Under the pieces are notes generated by a model. It saw only the letters and a program-made list of their open reading frames with translations. It ran no database searches and was not told the origin of the DNA. The position numbers and the translations under genes were made by a program. This document shows positions 1 to 6,818 of a stretch of DNA of 10,740 nt, one piece after another (the stretch's first letter is position 1; the number at the start of each line of letters is the position of its first letter). The DNA is from an uncultured Chromatiaceae bacterium (lineage in GTDB: Bacteria; Pseudomonadota; Gammaproteobacteria; Enterobacterales; Alteromonadaceae), in contig CAMLNG010000084.1 in assembly GCA_946481195.1 (NCBI GenBank), positions 1-10,740 of the forward strand. The letters run 5' to 3'.

Positions 1-948
1 AACCGCCATCGGCACCTGATATTGCCGCAACAGGTCAATCGGCGGCATCTTAGTTTCCCGCAGGAAATAATAAGCACCGGGCAATAACACCGCGACAGTG
101 CCGGCCTGTGCCATCGCCTGGACGTCAGCCTCTGTCAGGTATTCGATATGGTCAGCGGATAAACCAGCAAATTCAGCCACCAGACTGGCGCCGCCCAGAC
201 TTGACAGTTGCTCTGCATGCGCCTTGACCGGCAGCCCCAGCGCCCTGGCTTCGTCGAACAATCGCCGGCTTTGCGCCACTGAAAAACCAATGCCTTCACA
301 AAATACGTCCACCGCATCAATCAGCCCTTCCTGCTGCAACTGCGGCAACATAGTGTCGACCACCAGGTCCAGATAACCATCACTGTCACCGCGATATTCA
401 GCCGGTAAAGCATGAGCACCTAAAAAGGTGGTTTGGATGCCGACCGGGTGATGCTGTGCTAACAACCGGGCTACTTGCAGAATTTTGCGTTCAGCTTCCA
501 GACTTAAACCATAACCGGATTTAATCTCTACTGTAGTGACCCCCTGGTTTAACAGGGTATTCAGTCGGTCTTTCGCCAGTACAAACAACTCTTCAGCGGA
601 AGCGGCCCGCGTCGCCGCGACTGTCGACTGAATACCGCCACCACTTTCCGCAATTTGCTGATAGGTTGCACCATTGAGCCGCATTTCAAATTCATTGGCG
701 CGGCTGCCGGCATAGACCAGATGCGTATGGCAATCGATGAGACCCGGCAACAACCAGCCGCCCTGGCCGTCATATGCCGGCGTTGCCAGCGCGTCGTAAG
801 CCGGCAAATCTGCACGCGGGCCACAATAAGCAATCAAACCATCTCTGACAGCGAGTACCGCGTTGCTGATAACGCCATAAGGTCCCGGCTGATCAGGGTC
901 CATGGTCGCCAGATTGACGTTGTACCAAATCGCATCAAAATGCTGCAT
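1..948 (-). CDS. hutI: Imidazolonepropionase, 3'-truncated by window edge
   Basis: The enzyme hydrolyses 4-imidazolone-5-propionate to N-formimino-L-glutamate, the third step of histidine degradation in the cytosol. The reading frame opens with ATG at 948 and stays open to base 1, giving 316 residues of a family usually about 405 long, so the C-terminus lies outside the window. It matches an amidohydrolase: the metal-binding CHTH motif at 73-76 (His74, His76), EIKSGYG at 141-147, FLGAH at 175-179, KAHAEQ at 242-247 (His244), DH at 266-267 and [10 protein letters not shown] at 288-297. The last metal-ligand Asp expected just after VPMAV falls beyond the edge. AGGA (957-960) sits 8 bases before the ATG, supporting this start. 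The gene is divergent from hutC, with a shared operator between them. Recognition is firm; only the 3' end is unseen. Confidence 0.96.
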   Translation of the reverse strand, partial: MQHFDAIWYNVNLATMDPDQPGPYGVISNAVLAVRDGLIAYCGPRADLPAYDALATPAYDGQGGWLLPGLIDCHTHLVYAGSRANEFEMRLNGATYQQIAESGGGIQSTVAATRAASAEELFVLAKDRLNTLLNQGVTTVEIKSGYGLSLEAERKILQVARLLAQHHPVGIQTTFLGAHALPAEYRGDSDGYLDLVVDTMLPQLQQEGLIDAVDVFCEGIGFSVAQSRRLFDEARALGLPVKAHAEQLSSLGGASLVAEFAGLSADHIEYLTEADVQAMAQAGTVAVLLPGAYYFLRETKMPPIDLLRQYQVPMAV

Positions 949-1023
949 ATCTGTGGTCCTGTGAGAATGAGTAGAGAAAACCAGCGCCTGTCACTTTTGA
1001 ACGCAGGCTCCGTCGTCCGGCAA

Positions 1024-1051
1024 ATTCTACCGTATTCACTTGTATAGACAA
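1024..1051 (-). promoter_or_regulatory. Predicted hutI promoter
   Basis: Read on the minus strand, a -35-like TTGTCT (1046-1051) is followed after 16 bases by a -10-like TAGAAT (1024-1029). Transcription would begin about 70 bases before the hutI ATG. The -35 element lies inside the HutC-type dyad, so repressor binding would block polymerase. This was found by eye; no transcript data are available. Confidence 0.5.
1040..1051. promoter_or_regulatory. Putative HutC operator
   Basis: TTGTATAGACAA is a 12-base dyad with outer arms TTGT/ACAA perfect and one mismatched inner pair. It resembles the TTGTATATACAA-type sites bound by GntR regulators of the HutC subfamily. It is the only such dyad I noticed in the hutI-hutC gap and overlaps the predicted -35 of both genes. 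HutC repressors normally release DNA on binding urocanate, so the site would make both genes inducible by histidine breakdown. The assignment is inferred from position and similarity. Confidence 0.6.
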
Positions 1052-1068
1052 TCGAGATCAGCTATTTA
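1040..1068 (+). promoter_or_regulatory. Predicted hutC promoter
   Basis: TTGTAT (1040-1045) and TATTTA (1063-1068) are separated by 17 bases, a canonical spacing for a sigma-70 promoter. The start point would be near 1075, about 35 bases before the hutC ATG. The -35 overlaps the HutC dyad, consistent with autorepression. The call is by eye. Confidence 0.45.
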
Positions 1069-1108
1069 TTGCCACATCTCAGACCAGCAGGCAACACAGG
1101 CACAGTGG

Positions 1109-1840
1109 ATGCAGCGTAGTAACGACAGTGGAACACCAAAGTTCGTCGCAATTAAAGAGTTTATTCTCAGCCAGATTGAAAGTGGCAACTGGCCTGAACA
1201 CAGCCGTGTTCCGTCTGAGCATGCGCTGTGTGATCAGTTTGCTGTCAGCCGGATGACTGCACGGCGAGCCTTGCAGGAGCTCACCGAACAAGGGGTGTTG
1301 TACCGCACTCAGGGGGTGGGCAGTTTTGTCGCATCACCGAAATCACAATCGGCACTTTTAGAGATCCGCAATATTGCCGATGAAATCCAGGCGCGTGGAC
1401 ATTTCCACAGCGCCAGGTTAGTGCAGCTGACCAGTCTGCCCTGCCCGGCACTGGTCGCAGGTGCTTTAGGTCTGAACCGCAACGAACCGGTGTTTTTCTC
1501 GTTAATTGTGCATTATGACAATCAAACCCCGCTGCAGCTGGAAGCCCGCTACGTCAACCCTAAGATGGTCCCGCTATATCTGCAGCAAGATTTCAGCTAT
1601 CAAACCCCGCATGAATATTTAAGTGCCGTGGCCCCGCTCACTGAAGCGGATCACATTGTAGAAGCGGTCCTACCGGATGAATTTACCTGTAAACATTTGA
1701 AACTCTCATCACACGAACCTTGTTTGCGCCTTACCAGGCGGACATTCAGTCGCGGTGGTGCCGTTAGTTTCGCCTTTCTGACATCCGCCGGCAGCCGCTA
1801 CCGGCTGGGTGGCCATTTGAATATCAGCCCGTCCGGCTAA
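1109..1840 (+). CDS. hutC: Histidine utilisation repressor HutC (GntR family)
   Basis: This transcriptional repressor of the hut genes has 243 residues, normal for the family. The N-terminal winged helix-turn-helix covers about residues 10-76, with the recognition region PSEHALCDQFAVSRMTARRAL and the wing QGVGSFVASP. The C-terminal UTRA effector domain covers about 84-238. The stretch SPKSQSALLEIRNIADEI (76-93), then IVHYDN, YVNP, QTPHEYL and VAPLTEADHIVEA, is highly characteristic of HutC. In known HutC proteins urocanate is the inducer. I chose ATG 1109, where AGG (1098-1100) lies 8 bases upstream. The open frame extends back to a TTG at 1040, but that would start translation inside the operator and add a tail unlike the family. 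No hutU or hutH follows in this window, unlike arrangements such as hutI-hutC-hutU-hutH. Confidence 0.94.
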   Translation: MQRSNDSGTPKFVAIKEFILSQIESGNWPEHSRVPSEHALCDQFAVSRMTARRALQELTEQGVLYRTQGVGSFVASPKSQSALLEIRNIADEIQARGHFHSARLVQLTSLPCPALVAGALGLNRNEPVFFSLIVHYDNQTPLQLEARYVNPKMVPLYLQQDFSYQTPHEYLSAVAPLTEADHIVEAVLPDEFTCKHLKLSSHEPCLRLTRRTFSRGGAVSFAFLTSAGSRYRLGGHLNISPSG

Positions 1841-1919
1841 CTCACCGTGCACGACCGCAACAGCAGATCCGCCAAGCCGGCGTATCACGGCAATTTGTCA
1901 GCAAATAGTCATAGATTCA

Positions 1920-1957
1920 GCGATAAATGCCTGTTTTTATTAAATGCATTTTTTCGC
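1920..1957 (+). terminator. Imperfect hairpin, possible hutC terminator
   Basis: GCGA (1920-1923) pairs with TCGC (1954-1957), and AAATGC (1925-1930) pairs with GCATTT (1946-1951). One base opposes two in the internal loop and the terminal loop is 15 bases. It lies 80 bases after the hutC stop. The uridine run is inside the stem rather than after it, so a classical intrinsic terminator is doubtful. It could instead be a leader structure or a protein site. Confidence 0.3.
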
Positions 1958-2006
1958 AGGTACTGGCTAGACCAGCTGATTTATCTCTGTTAATTTCCTG
2001 AATCTC

Positions 2007-2026
2007 TTTGCACAAATTTGCACAAA
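2007..2026. repeat. Tandem 10-base direct repeat TTTGCACAAA x2
   Basis: Two perfect adjacent copies of TTTGCACAAA lie at 2007-2016 and 2017-2026, 65 bases before the chemoreceptor ATG. Each unit has dyad-symmetric ends (TTTG/CAAA). The 10-base period places the copies on the same helix face, as expected for cooperative binding of a regulator. It may also be chance in an A/T-rich leader. Confidence 0.55.
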
Positions 2027-2091
2027 AAAGAACTTCGTCAATACTAAAACTTAAACAGACGAAGAAGACAAATGAGACAACAGGACTAGAC

Positions 2092-4116
2092 ATGAAACTC
2101 ACCGTGGCTCACAAAGTCATTCTCGGCTTTGGCTTTATTGCATTACTGCTGCTTTTTGCCAGCTTATCTTCGTTGTGGAGCTTTGCGGTGGTGTCCGACT
2201 CGGGCAGCCGGGTAAACGATATTGCAGTGCCGGTGCAACAACAAAGTAATCAGGCGCAAATTCAGTTATTGAAACTGGCTAAGCTGTCAGCGCTTGGTTT
2301 TATGGCAGACCAACCGAAAACGATTAGCCAGTATCAGACCGATTTTGCCAGCGCCAGTGAGCAATATCTGCAACAAATCAAAACACTGAGCACGCTGACC
2401 GCAGCAGAGGCCAGCCTGAATCAACCACTGGCGCAGGCCAAACAACATTACGAACAATACCAAAATGCGGTTAATGCGATGTTTGCCGCCAAACTGACAA
2501 CGCTGAAGACCGCTGAGAGCGTGGCGGCTGAGGTCAAACAGCTGGTGCAGCTGATTGACGATGCCGGCGCCACGCTGGTGGATATTTCTTATCTGGAAAC
2601 GCCGGGCAAAAAAGCGCAGCTGGAACTGTTAGCTGGTGCTGCAGGCCGGGTGGACGGCCAGTTATTAACCCTAATGCAGACCGTTAAAGAGACAGGTGCT
2701 TTTACCGAACTGAGCCAAACGGCCGAGAGCCAGCAAAATCTCGAGTTTGCGATCAGTGACATGCAGGGCAATCTGGATTACATCAGCAAACTGGTGGATG
2801 AAGTGGATGCCACTGATTTGTGGCAGACATTTAATGAGCAACTGAGCAGCGTCAAACAACGCATCAGTGCAGAGAACGGCCTGGTTGCGTTAAAACAGCA
2901 ACAACTGACCGCATCGCAGCAGGCACAATCAGAATTAACCAAGTCCGAACAAGCCATAGCTCAGGCCATTACTGCGCTGGATCAGTTACTGAAAGCTGCA
3001 GATCAGCAATTTAACAGCCTGCAGGCTGAAGTGTCTTCCGCCTTATCTTTTGGCCAGGTTCGCACAATTATCATCATGGTTGTCCTGGTGGCATTAGCCG
3101 GTGGCGCCGCCTATCTGACCATTAATGCCATGCTCAAACCGCTGGCTGGTATTAACAAAGTGCTGGGTGAAGTTGCAGCTGGTGATTTGACACGACGTCT
3201 TGCGATTGCAAACGAAGACGAGTTTGGCGCTTTGTCGATGAAAGTGAATAGCCTGATAGAAGCTTTAAGCCAGCTTATTCACCGGATTGTCAGCAGCTCC
3301 GGAGAATTACAGCACAATGCCGAACGCTCCAGGGACGAAGTGCAGGAGATCAACCGGGCGTTGCAAAGCCAGCAAAATCAAATCAATGATGTGAATCAAA
3401 CGACCTTACAGCTCAACGACAACACGCATCAGATAGCACAACAGGCTCAATTAGCCGTGCAGGAAATGCAGCATGCTTTAGGTCAAAGCCAGCAGATTGA
3501 TAAAATTTCAAACGAAAACAATACATTAATTGGTGGCCTTGCCGACCAGCTCACCAGCACCGCGACTATTATGCTCAAAGTGAACGAGCAATCGAATAAT
3601 ATTGGCAGTATTCTGGCAACGATCCGCGGCATTGCTGAGCAAACCAACCTGCTGGCACTGAATGCTGCAATCGAAGCGGCGCGTGCCGGTGAACAAGGCC
3701 GGGGTTTTGCAGTAGTCGCTGACGAAGTCCGCTCACTGGCGGTACGCAGCCAGGCTGCCGTCGATGAGATCCGTCAGATGATCCAAACCCTGCAACAGGA
3801 AAGTACCTCCGCCGTCAACGCTATCACCAGAGGCAAAACTGACGCCGAATATTGTGTAAATCACACAGCGGATCTGGTGCAGTCACTCGGCCAGGTGAAT
3901 CAGGCCATCAGTCAGATGCATCAAATCAGTACCGCTATTGCCAGTGCAACCCAACAGCAACTGGCACTCGGTGACCTGATTTCAAGCCACATGGGTGATA
4001 TGGTGCAACTGTCTGGTCAAAGCTCAGAGAAAGCTGACAGAACGCTGCAGCACAGCGCAGCCGTCAGCGACAATGCCAGCCAGCTCAGCGCTGCGATCAG
4101 TACCTTTAAGATTTAA
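2092..4116 (+). CDS. Methyl-accepting chemotaxis protein, large periplasmic sensor
   Basis: This membrane chemoreceptor should signal through CheW/CheA to the flagellar motor. It has 674 residues. The first membrane helix is about 8-32. A predicted all-helical, Gln/Ala/Leu-rich periplasmic region spans about 33-323, the second helix about 325-347 and a HAMP domain about 348-400. A long cytoplasmic coiled coil follows to the end. The hairpin tip is unmistakable at about 513-545: [20 protein letters not shown], then [18 protein letters not shown]. The roughly 290-residue sensor region is about twice a Tar-type four-helix bundle and would fit a two-module helical domain (HBM-like), though I see no ligand motif. 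The C-terminus STFKI lacks the NWETF-type tether for CheR/CheB. ATG 2092 is preceded by AGGA (2082-2085) at 6 bases; an upstream TTG at 2008 would only add a tail ahead of the signal anchor. The ligand is unknown. Confidence 0.95.
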   Translation: MKLTVAHKVILGFGFIALLLLFASLSSLWSFAVVSDSGSRVNDIAVPVQQQSNQAQIQLLKLAKLSALGFMADQPKTISQYQTDFASASEQYLQQIKTLSTLTAAEASLNQPLAQAKQHYEQYQNAVNAMFAAKLTTLKTAESVAAEVKQLVQLIDDAGATLVDISYLETPGKKAQLELLAGAAGRVDGQLLTLMQTVKETGAFTELSQTAESQQNLEFAISDMQGNLDYISKLVDEVDATDLWQTFNEQLSSVKQRISAENGLVALKQQQLTASQQAQSELTKSEQAIAQAITALDQLLKAADQQFNSLQAEVSSALSFGQVRTIIIMVVLVALAGGAAYLTINAMLKPLAGINKVLGEVAAGDLTRRLAIANEDEFGALSMKVNSLIEALSQLIHRIVSSSGELQHNAERSRDEVQEINRALQSQQNQINDVNQTTLQLNDNTHQIAQQAQLAVQEMQHALGQSQQIDKISNENNTLIGGLADQLTSTATIMLKVNEQSNNIGSILATIRGIAEQTNLLALNAAIEAARAGEQGRGFAVVADEVRSLAVRSQAAVDEIRQMIQTLQQESTSAVNAITRGKTDAEYCVNHTADLVQSLGQVNQAISQMHQISTAIASATQQQLALGDLISSHMGDMVQLSGQSSEKADRTLQHSAAVSDNASQLSAAISTFKI

Positions 4117-4127
4117 TTCCGCCAAAT

Positions 4128-4150
4128 CAGGCGTTGCTATGCAGCGCCTG
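4128..4150 (+). terminator. Stem-loop downstream of the chemoreceptor gene
   Basis: CAGGCGTTGC (4128-4137) pairs with GCAGCGCCTG (4141-4150) around a three-base TAT loop, giving a 10-base-pair stem with one G-T wobble. It starts 12 bases after the TAA of the chemoreceptor gene. What follows (TTACTCCCCTT) is only moderately T-rich, so it may be a weak intrinsic terminator or an mRNA 3' stabilising structure. Confidence 0.55.
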
Positions 4151-4270
4151 TTACTCCCCTTCCACACGTTTCAGATACAGCCAAAAGATTGGTCGTGCCG
4201 TCTTAACTGTTTGTTTCGGGCATTTGTCGGGCAACACTGGTGCAACAACAGTGATGCACAGATCAGAGAT

Positions 4271-4296
4271 AAAAAAAGGCTGGAACAAGTCCAGCC
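4271..4296 (-). terminator. Intrinsic terminator on the minus strand
   Basis: On the minus strand, GGCTGGA pairs with TCCAGCC around a CTTGT loop and is followed directly by seven T residues (A-run at 4271-4277 on the plus strand). This is a textbook Rho-independent terminator. It lies about 130 bases beyond the TGA of the 4429-4980 gene and would end that transcript, or a small transcript beginning within the gap. Confidence 0.8.
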
Positions 4297-4381
4297 AGGC
4301 AGGCGGTGTTTCTACCCAATCCCGGGTATTTGTGGCGATCCCTCTGCGTTGTACGCTCAATTAAATTGCCAAAATAGAGAC

Positions 4382-4421
4382 AAAAAAACCTTACGGAGTT
4401 TTGATATTGTTCCCAACTCCG
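4382..4421 (-). terminator. First terminator-like hairpin after the 4429-4980 gene
   Basis: CGGAGTT (4394-4400) and AACTCCG (4415-4421) form a perfect 7-base inverted repeat with a 14-base loop. On the minus strand it begins 7 bases after the TGA, and a seven-T run (4382-4388) follows after TAAGG. The large loop and five-base offset make it weaker than the terminator further downstream at 4271-4296. Confidence 0.55.
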
Positions 4422-4428
4422 CAAATTT

Positions 4429-4980
4429 TCAGGCTTTTAACCAATTCTTTAGCTGCTGCGTATCCAATACTCTGATGTTGGCTTCGAGAGCAAAGATTTG
4501 CGCCGGACTTTCTATCCGCTCCGGCACTATCGCCAACGCACTGTGGCACTGATGCCGTAGCATCTGCTGGAAAATCTGCCGGAGCTGGATAATATCCAAA
4601 GGCCCGTCGGCCGGAGACTGCAGGTAATAAAGGACTCCGTATTCCGGTCGCAGATAATAATTTTCTGCGCCTTGTAAACGTTGCGCTGACTGCTGCTGCA
4701 AAAACTGCAGCGCCAACCGGTTAAAATTATGCTGGGCGGCCTGCTCAGGTTGCAGAGGGAGTACAGGACGGCTGCGGAATTCAACGCCAAACATCGCCAG
4801 AACATTCAGCACTAAAGCCAGTAGCAACATCCCGGTGAAAAACAGTAGCAACGGTTGTTGATACCATTGTGGGTTTAGCAGGTTGGTGTCGGCACTATTG
4901 CCGTAGAGATATACAAAACCAGCTGCGACACCCAGTGCAGTGCAACAGCCTGATCCGATTAGCCATTTATTGAGATCCAA
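4429..4980 (-). CDS. Two-TM membrane protein with degenerate Mrr/REase-like domain
   Basis: This is a 183-residue protein of unknown function. Two hydrophobic helices (about 5-26 and 43-65) are separated by a short polar loop, placing the remaining 118 residues probably in the cytosol. That tail has the strand-helix rhythm of the Mrr-like nuclease fold: a strand GVLYYLQ (115-121), a helix LRQIFQQML (133-141), then SALAIVPERIESPAQIFALE and IRVLDTQQLKNWL. The last part resembles the region of Mrr-type domains in which strand, Ala-rich helix, strand and 'L-x-x-L' follow the active site. The expected Q-x-K appears as LQSP, so the catalytic Lys is missing and I see no matching Asp. Nuclease activity is therefore unlikely. 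The start is TTG at 4980 with AGGA 8 bases upstream. Family assignment is inference from pattern only. Confidence 0.75.
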   Translation of the reverse strand: MDLNKWLIGSGCCTALGVAAGFVYLYGNSADTNLLNPQWYQQPLLLFFTGMLLLALVLNVLAMFGVEFRSRPVLPLQPEQAAQHNFNRLALQFLQQQSAQRLQGAENYYLRPEYGVLYYLQSPADGPLDIIQLRQIFQQMLRHQCHSALAIVPERIESPAQIFALEANIRVLDTQQLKNWLKA

Positions 4981-5087
4981 TCACAGATTCCTGAGACATG
5001 TTCCTATCACGGTTATGCTGCAGGGATCTGTCGGAAAAAATCCAACCAAGCTTTGATAAATTTATGATATTGCTGCTTTAGCAGGAG

Positions 5088-5882
5088 CTAACTTATCAGA
5101 CTGCTCAGGCCATGATGCTGATACACAAAGCTTGTATCCGTCTGACTCAGGCGTGCATCCACAATGCGACCGGGTTCAATAGCTGCAACAAACTGTGGCA
5201 CCGGGACCGCGGCCCGGATACAGGCCGCGGTATAAAATTCAGCTTTGGTAGCAGTCAAAGGTGCAGACAAATTAACCACCTGAGGAAAGCCATGGCCTGA
5301 CACCGCCAGTAGCTGACAGATCCAGCGACAAACATCGGTACTGTGGACCAGATTAACCGGTTGCTCTGGGCCAGCCATGACACCCCGCCGCGTGAATCCG
5401 GCCGGATGACGGCCAGGGCCGACTAAGCCGGCCAGACGCAGGATAAAATGCACCGGATATTGCCGTACCAGTTGCTCAGCCTGCCATAGCAGCAGTGCGC
5501 GCGGTTCGGGCCCCGGCGCCGCAGACTCATCCACGCGACCGGCCAGGCCGGCATAAACTCCGGTTGAAGAACACAGGATCACCCCTTTGCTGCCACTGCT
5601 TTGATTCAGGATCAGCTGCACTGTATCTAGATAAACGCGACCACCATCCTGCTGCGCGGCCGGCGGCATCGCCAGAATTAGCCAGCTGTCAGGGATTAGC
5701 GCCTGGATGGACGCGTCAAACCGGCTCTGGCCATCCCAGCGCAGCGGCTGGATTTGCGCCGGTAACGTCAACAGGCTTGTTGTACTGCGCCGGCTGCCAT
5801 AGACCCGATGCCCGTCTTCAGACAACGCCACACCAAGCTGGCTGCCTAACCAACCACAGCCGAAAATCAGCACTGTTGCCAT
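5088..5882 (-). CDS. YeeZ-like NAD(P)-binding Rossmann-fold protein
   Basis: This 264-residue protein resembles extended short-chain dehydrogenases/epimerases of the E. coli YeeZ type, whose substrate is unknown. The dinucleotide loop GCGWLG lies at 8-13, and Arg31-Arg32 after the second strand suggest NADP preference. SSTGVY (105-110) is the usual Ser/Thr segment. The place where Tyr-x-x-x-Lys would stand reads LLLWQAEQLV, so the classical catalytic Tyr and Lys are absent. RLAGLVGPGRHP (149-160) and NLVHSTDV (177-184) match conserved epimerase elements. ATG 5882 is two bases after the TAA of the upstream GNAT-hotdog gene, and GAGG lies about 7 bases before it, within that gene's end. Translation is probably coupled. 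A sugar-nucleotide epimerase role is not supported by nearby genes. Confidence 0.85.
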   Translation of the reverse strand: MATVLIFGCGWLGSQLGVALSEDGHRVYGSRRSTTSLLTLPAQIQPLRWDGQSRFDASIQALIPDSWLILAMPPAAQQDGGRVYLDTVQLILNQSSGSKGVILCSSTGVYAGLAGRVDESAAPGPEPRALLLWQAEQLVRQYPVHFILRLAGLVGPGRHPAGFTRRGVMAGPEQPVNLVHSTDVCRWICQLLAVSGHGFPQVVNLSAPLTATKAEFYTAACIRAAVPVPQFVAAIEPGRIVDARLSQTDTSFVYQHHGLSSLIS

Positions 5883-5884
5883 GA

Positions 5885-6802
5885 TTACGCCTCAGAGGCT
5901 GCAGGTTGTACCGGCAACACAGCAAAACGGCCATGAAATTCGGCCAGCACCTTACCGGAATGTATCAGACGCACCGTCAACTGTTGACGGACTTTACGAC
6001 GGTCACGTAAAGGAGCTAAATCGCCCCGCACTTCACTGAGCAACACTTCTGCCCGGGCATCATGCCGCACGGGTGCCAAATAACGAATATCCGCATCGGC
6101 CAGTACAATATCGCCGTGCAGTCCCAGTGCCTGCAGCTGTAACCAGACCATTCCCCAACCGGTTAAAGTCAACAGGCTATAAATACTGCCGGCAAACATA
6201 CTGTGATGCAGATTTTTATTCGGCGGTAGCGGTGCCCGGCACGCCAGCAGATGCCCATCAAACTGATCGACTGTCAGCTGCATAAAAGCCGACAGCGGGA
6301 TAGTCTGATGCCAGGTCTGCTGTAAAGTACCGCACAACTGCAGCCACTCTGCCGTTGTACCATCCAACCGCAGGCGTTTGGTCATTTGCTGATGCGCAAT
6401 GCCATATAATGGTTCCAGCGTTCGACCAGCCAGGTATCCCAGATTCTGATAAAAGCCATAGGCATTTTCACGGGCATTTAACGTCAGATGCCGGCAACCC
6501 CAGACAATACCCTGTTGTTCCAGCGCCTGAAGAACTAAGGCGCCGAGGCCTTTGCCACGCGCCACTTCGGCGACAGCCATGTACCGCACCTGACACCAGC
6601 CATCCGCCAGCTGATGAATACGTCCAACCGCCAGCACGGTGCCGTCAGCATCCAGCACCATACGATGGGCACTGTCCGCTTCCAGTTCGTCCCGCTCTGA
6701 ACCAGGCGGCTGGCCCCAGGGCTCGCGCAACACCTGATAACGCAGCTGATAATACCCCTGCCATTCTTCGGCAGTAGAGGGGGTGGTAACCTGATATCTC
6801 AT
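5885..6802 (-). CDS. yiiD: YiiD-like fusion: GNAT acetyltransferase plus hotdog thioesterase domain
   Basis: The product has 305 residues in two domains, like E. coli YiiD (about 329 residues; also called FabY or MadA and linked to malonyl-ACP decarboxylation in fatty-acid initiation). The N-terminal GNAT domain (about 1-145) shows the acetyl-CoA loop in VRYMAVAEVARGKGLGALVL (72-91), then LTLNARENAYGFYQNLGY (106-123). The C-terminal YiiD_C/hotdog domain (about 150-297) contains PPNKNLHHSMFAGSIYSL (193-210), the segment where hotdog enzymes place their active-site Asn and helix. I chose ATG 6802 because AGAGG lies 8 bases before it and the product begins directly with the GNAT fold. Upstream in-frame ATGs at 6913 and 6868 fall inside dtd. 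It follows dtd by 16 bases and precedes the yeeZ-like gene by 2. The biochemical role is taken from the family. Confidence 0.88.
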   Translation of the reverse strand: MRYQVTTPSTAEEWQGYYQLRYQVLREPWGQPPGSERDELEADSAHRMVLDADGTVLAVGRIHQLADGWCQVRYMAVAEVARGKGLGALVLQALEQQGIVWGCRHLTLNARENAYGFYQNLGYLAGRTLEPLYGIAHQQMTKRLRLDGTTAEWLQLCGTLQQTWHQTIPLSAFMQLTVDQFDGHLLACRAPLPPNKNLHHSMFAGSIYSLLTLTGWGMVWLQLQALGLHGDIVLADADIRYLAPVRHDARAEVLLSEVRGDLAPLRDRRKVRQQLTVRLIHSGKVLAEFHGRFAVLPVQPAASEA

Positions 6803-6818
6803 GCAGACAACCTCTGGC

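Larger units (their letters stand above)
1841..2091. other. hutC to chemoreceptor intergenic region
   Basis: This 251-base gap has no credible gene. It contains an imperfect hairpin at 1920-1957, an interrupted dyad CTGG-N5-CCAG at 1963-1975 and a tandem 10-base repeat at 2007-2026. A sigma-28-like core CGATAA lies at 1921-1926, but no TAAA-like -35 stands at the right distance. I found no convincing sigma-70 promoter, yet the chemoreceptor promoter must lie here or upstream. Confidence 0.6.
4117..4428. other. Structured intergenic gap between converging genes
   Basis: This 312-base gap separates the plus-strand chemoreceptor from the minus-strand membrane protein gene. It has no credible coding sequence. 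It carries four inverted repeats: 4128-4150, 4278-4296, 4313-4328 (TACCC-N6-GGGTA) and 4394-4421. Two of these are followed by T-runs on the minus strand. The overlapping short frames here lack family features and Shine-Dalgarno sites, so I treat them as noise. Confidence 0.6.

Noticed and set aside
561..833. 90-residue minus-strand frame within hutI
   Set aside because: It is an out-of-frame shadow of hutI, whose own frame shows all family motifs continuously from 948 to 1.
655..1047. 130-residue plus-strand frame opposite hutI
   Set aside because: It is antisense to a clear gene, has no family features and would run through the promoter region.
1040..1108. Upstream extension of hutC to a TTG at 1040
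   Set aside because: The TTG is part of the operator dyad and -35 element, the extra 23 residues do not look like HutC, and ATG 1109 fits the family start.
1963..1975. CTGG-N5-CCAG as a GntR operator (TGGTCTAGACCA-like)
   Set aside because: It is one base short of that dyad and its inner bases do not pair; four-base arms are easily found by chance.
3995..4552. 185-residue plus-strand frame across the intergenic gap
   Set aside because: It starts inside the chemoreceptor gene in another frame, crosses several hairpins and ends antisense to the next gene; no Shine-Dalgarno or domain is visible.
5073..5084. CTGC-TTTA-GCAG hairpin as a terminator of the yeeZ-like gene
   Set aside because: The stem is only four base pairs and no T-run follows on the minus strand.
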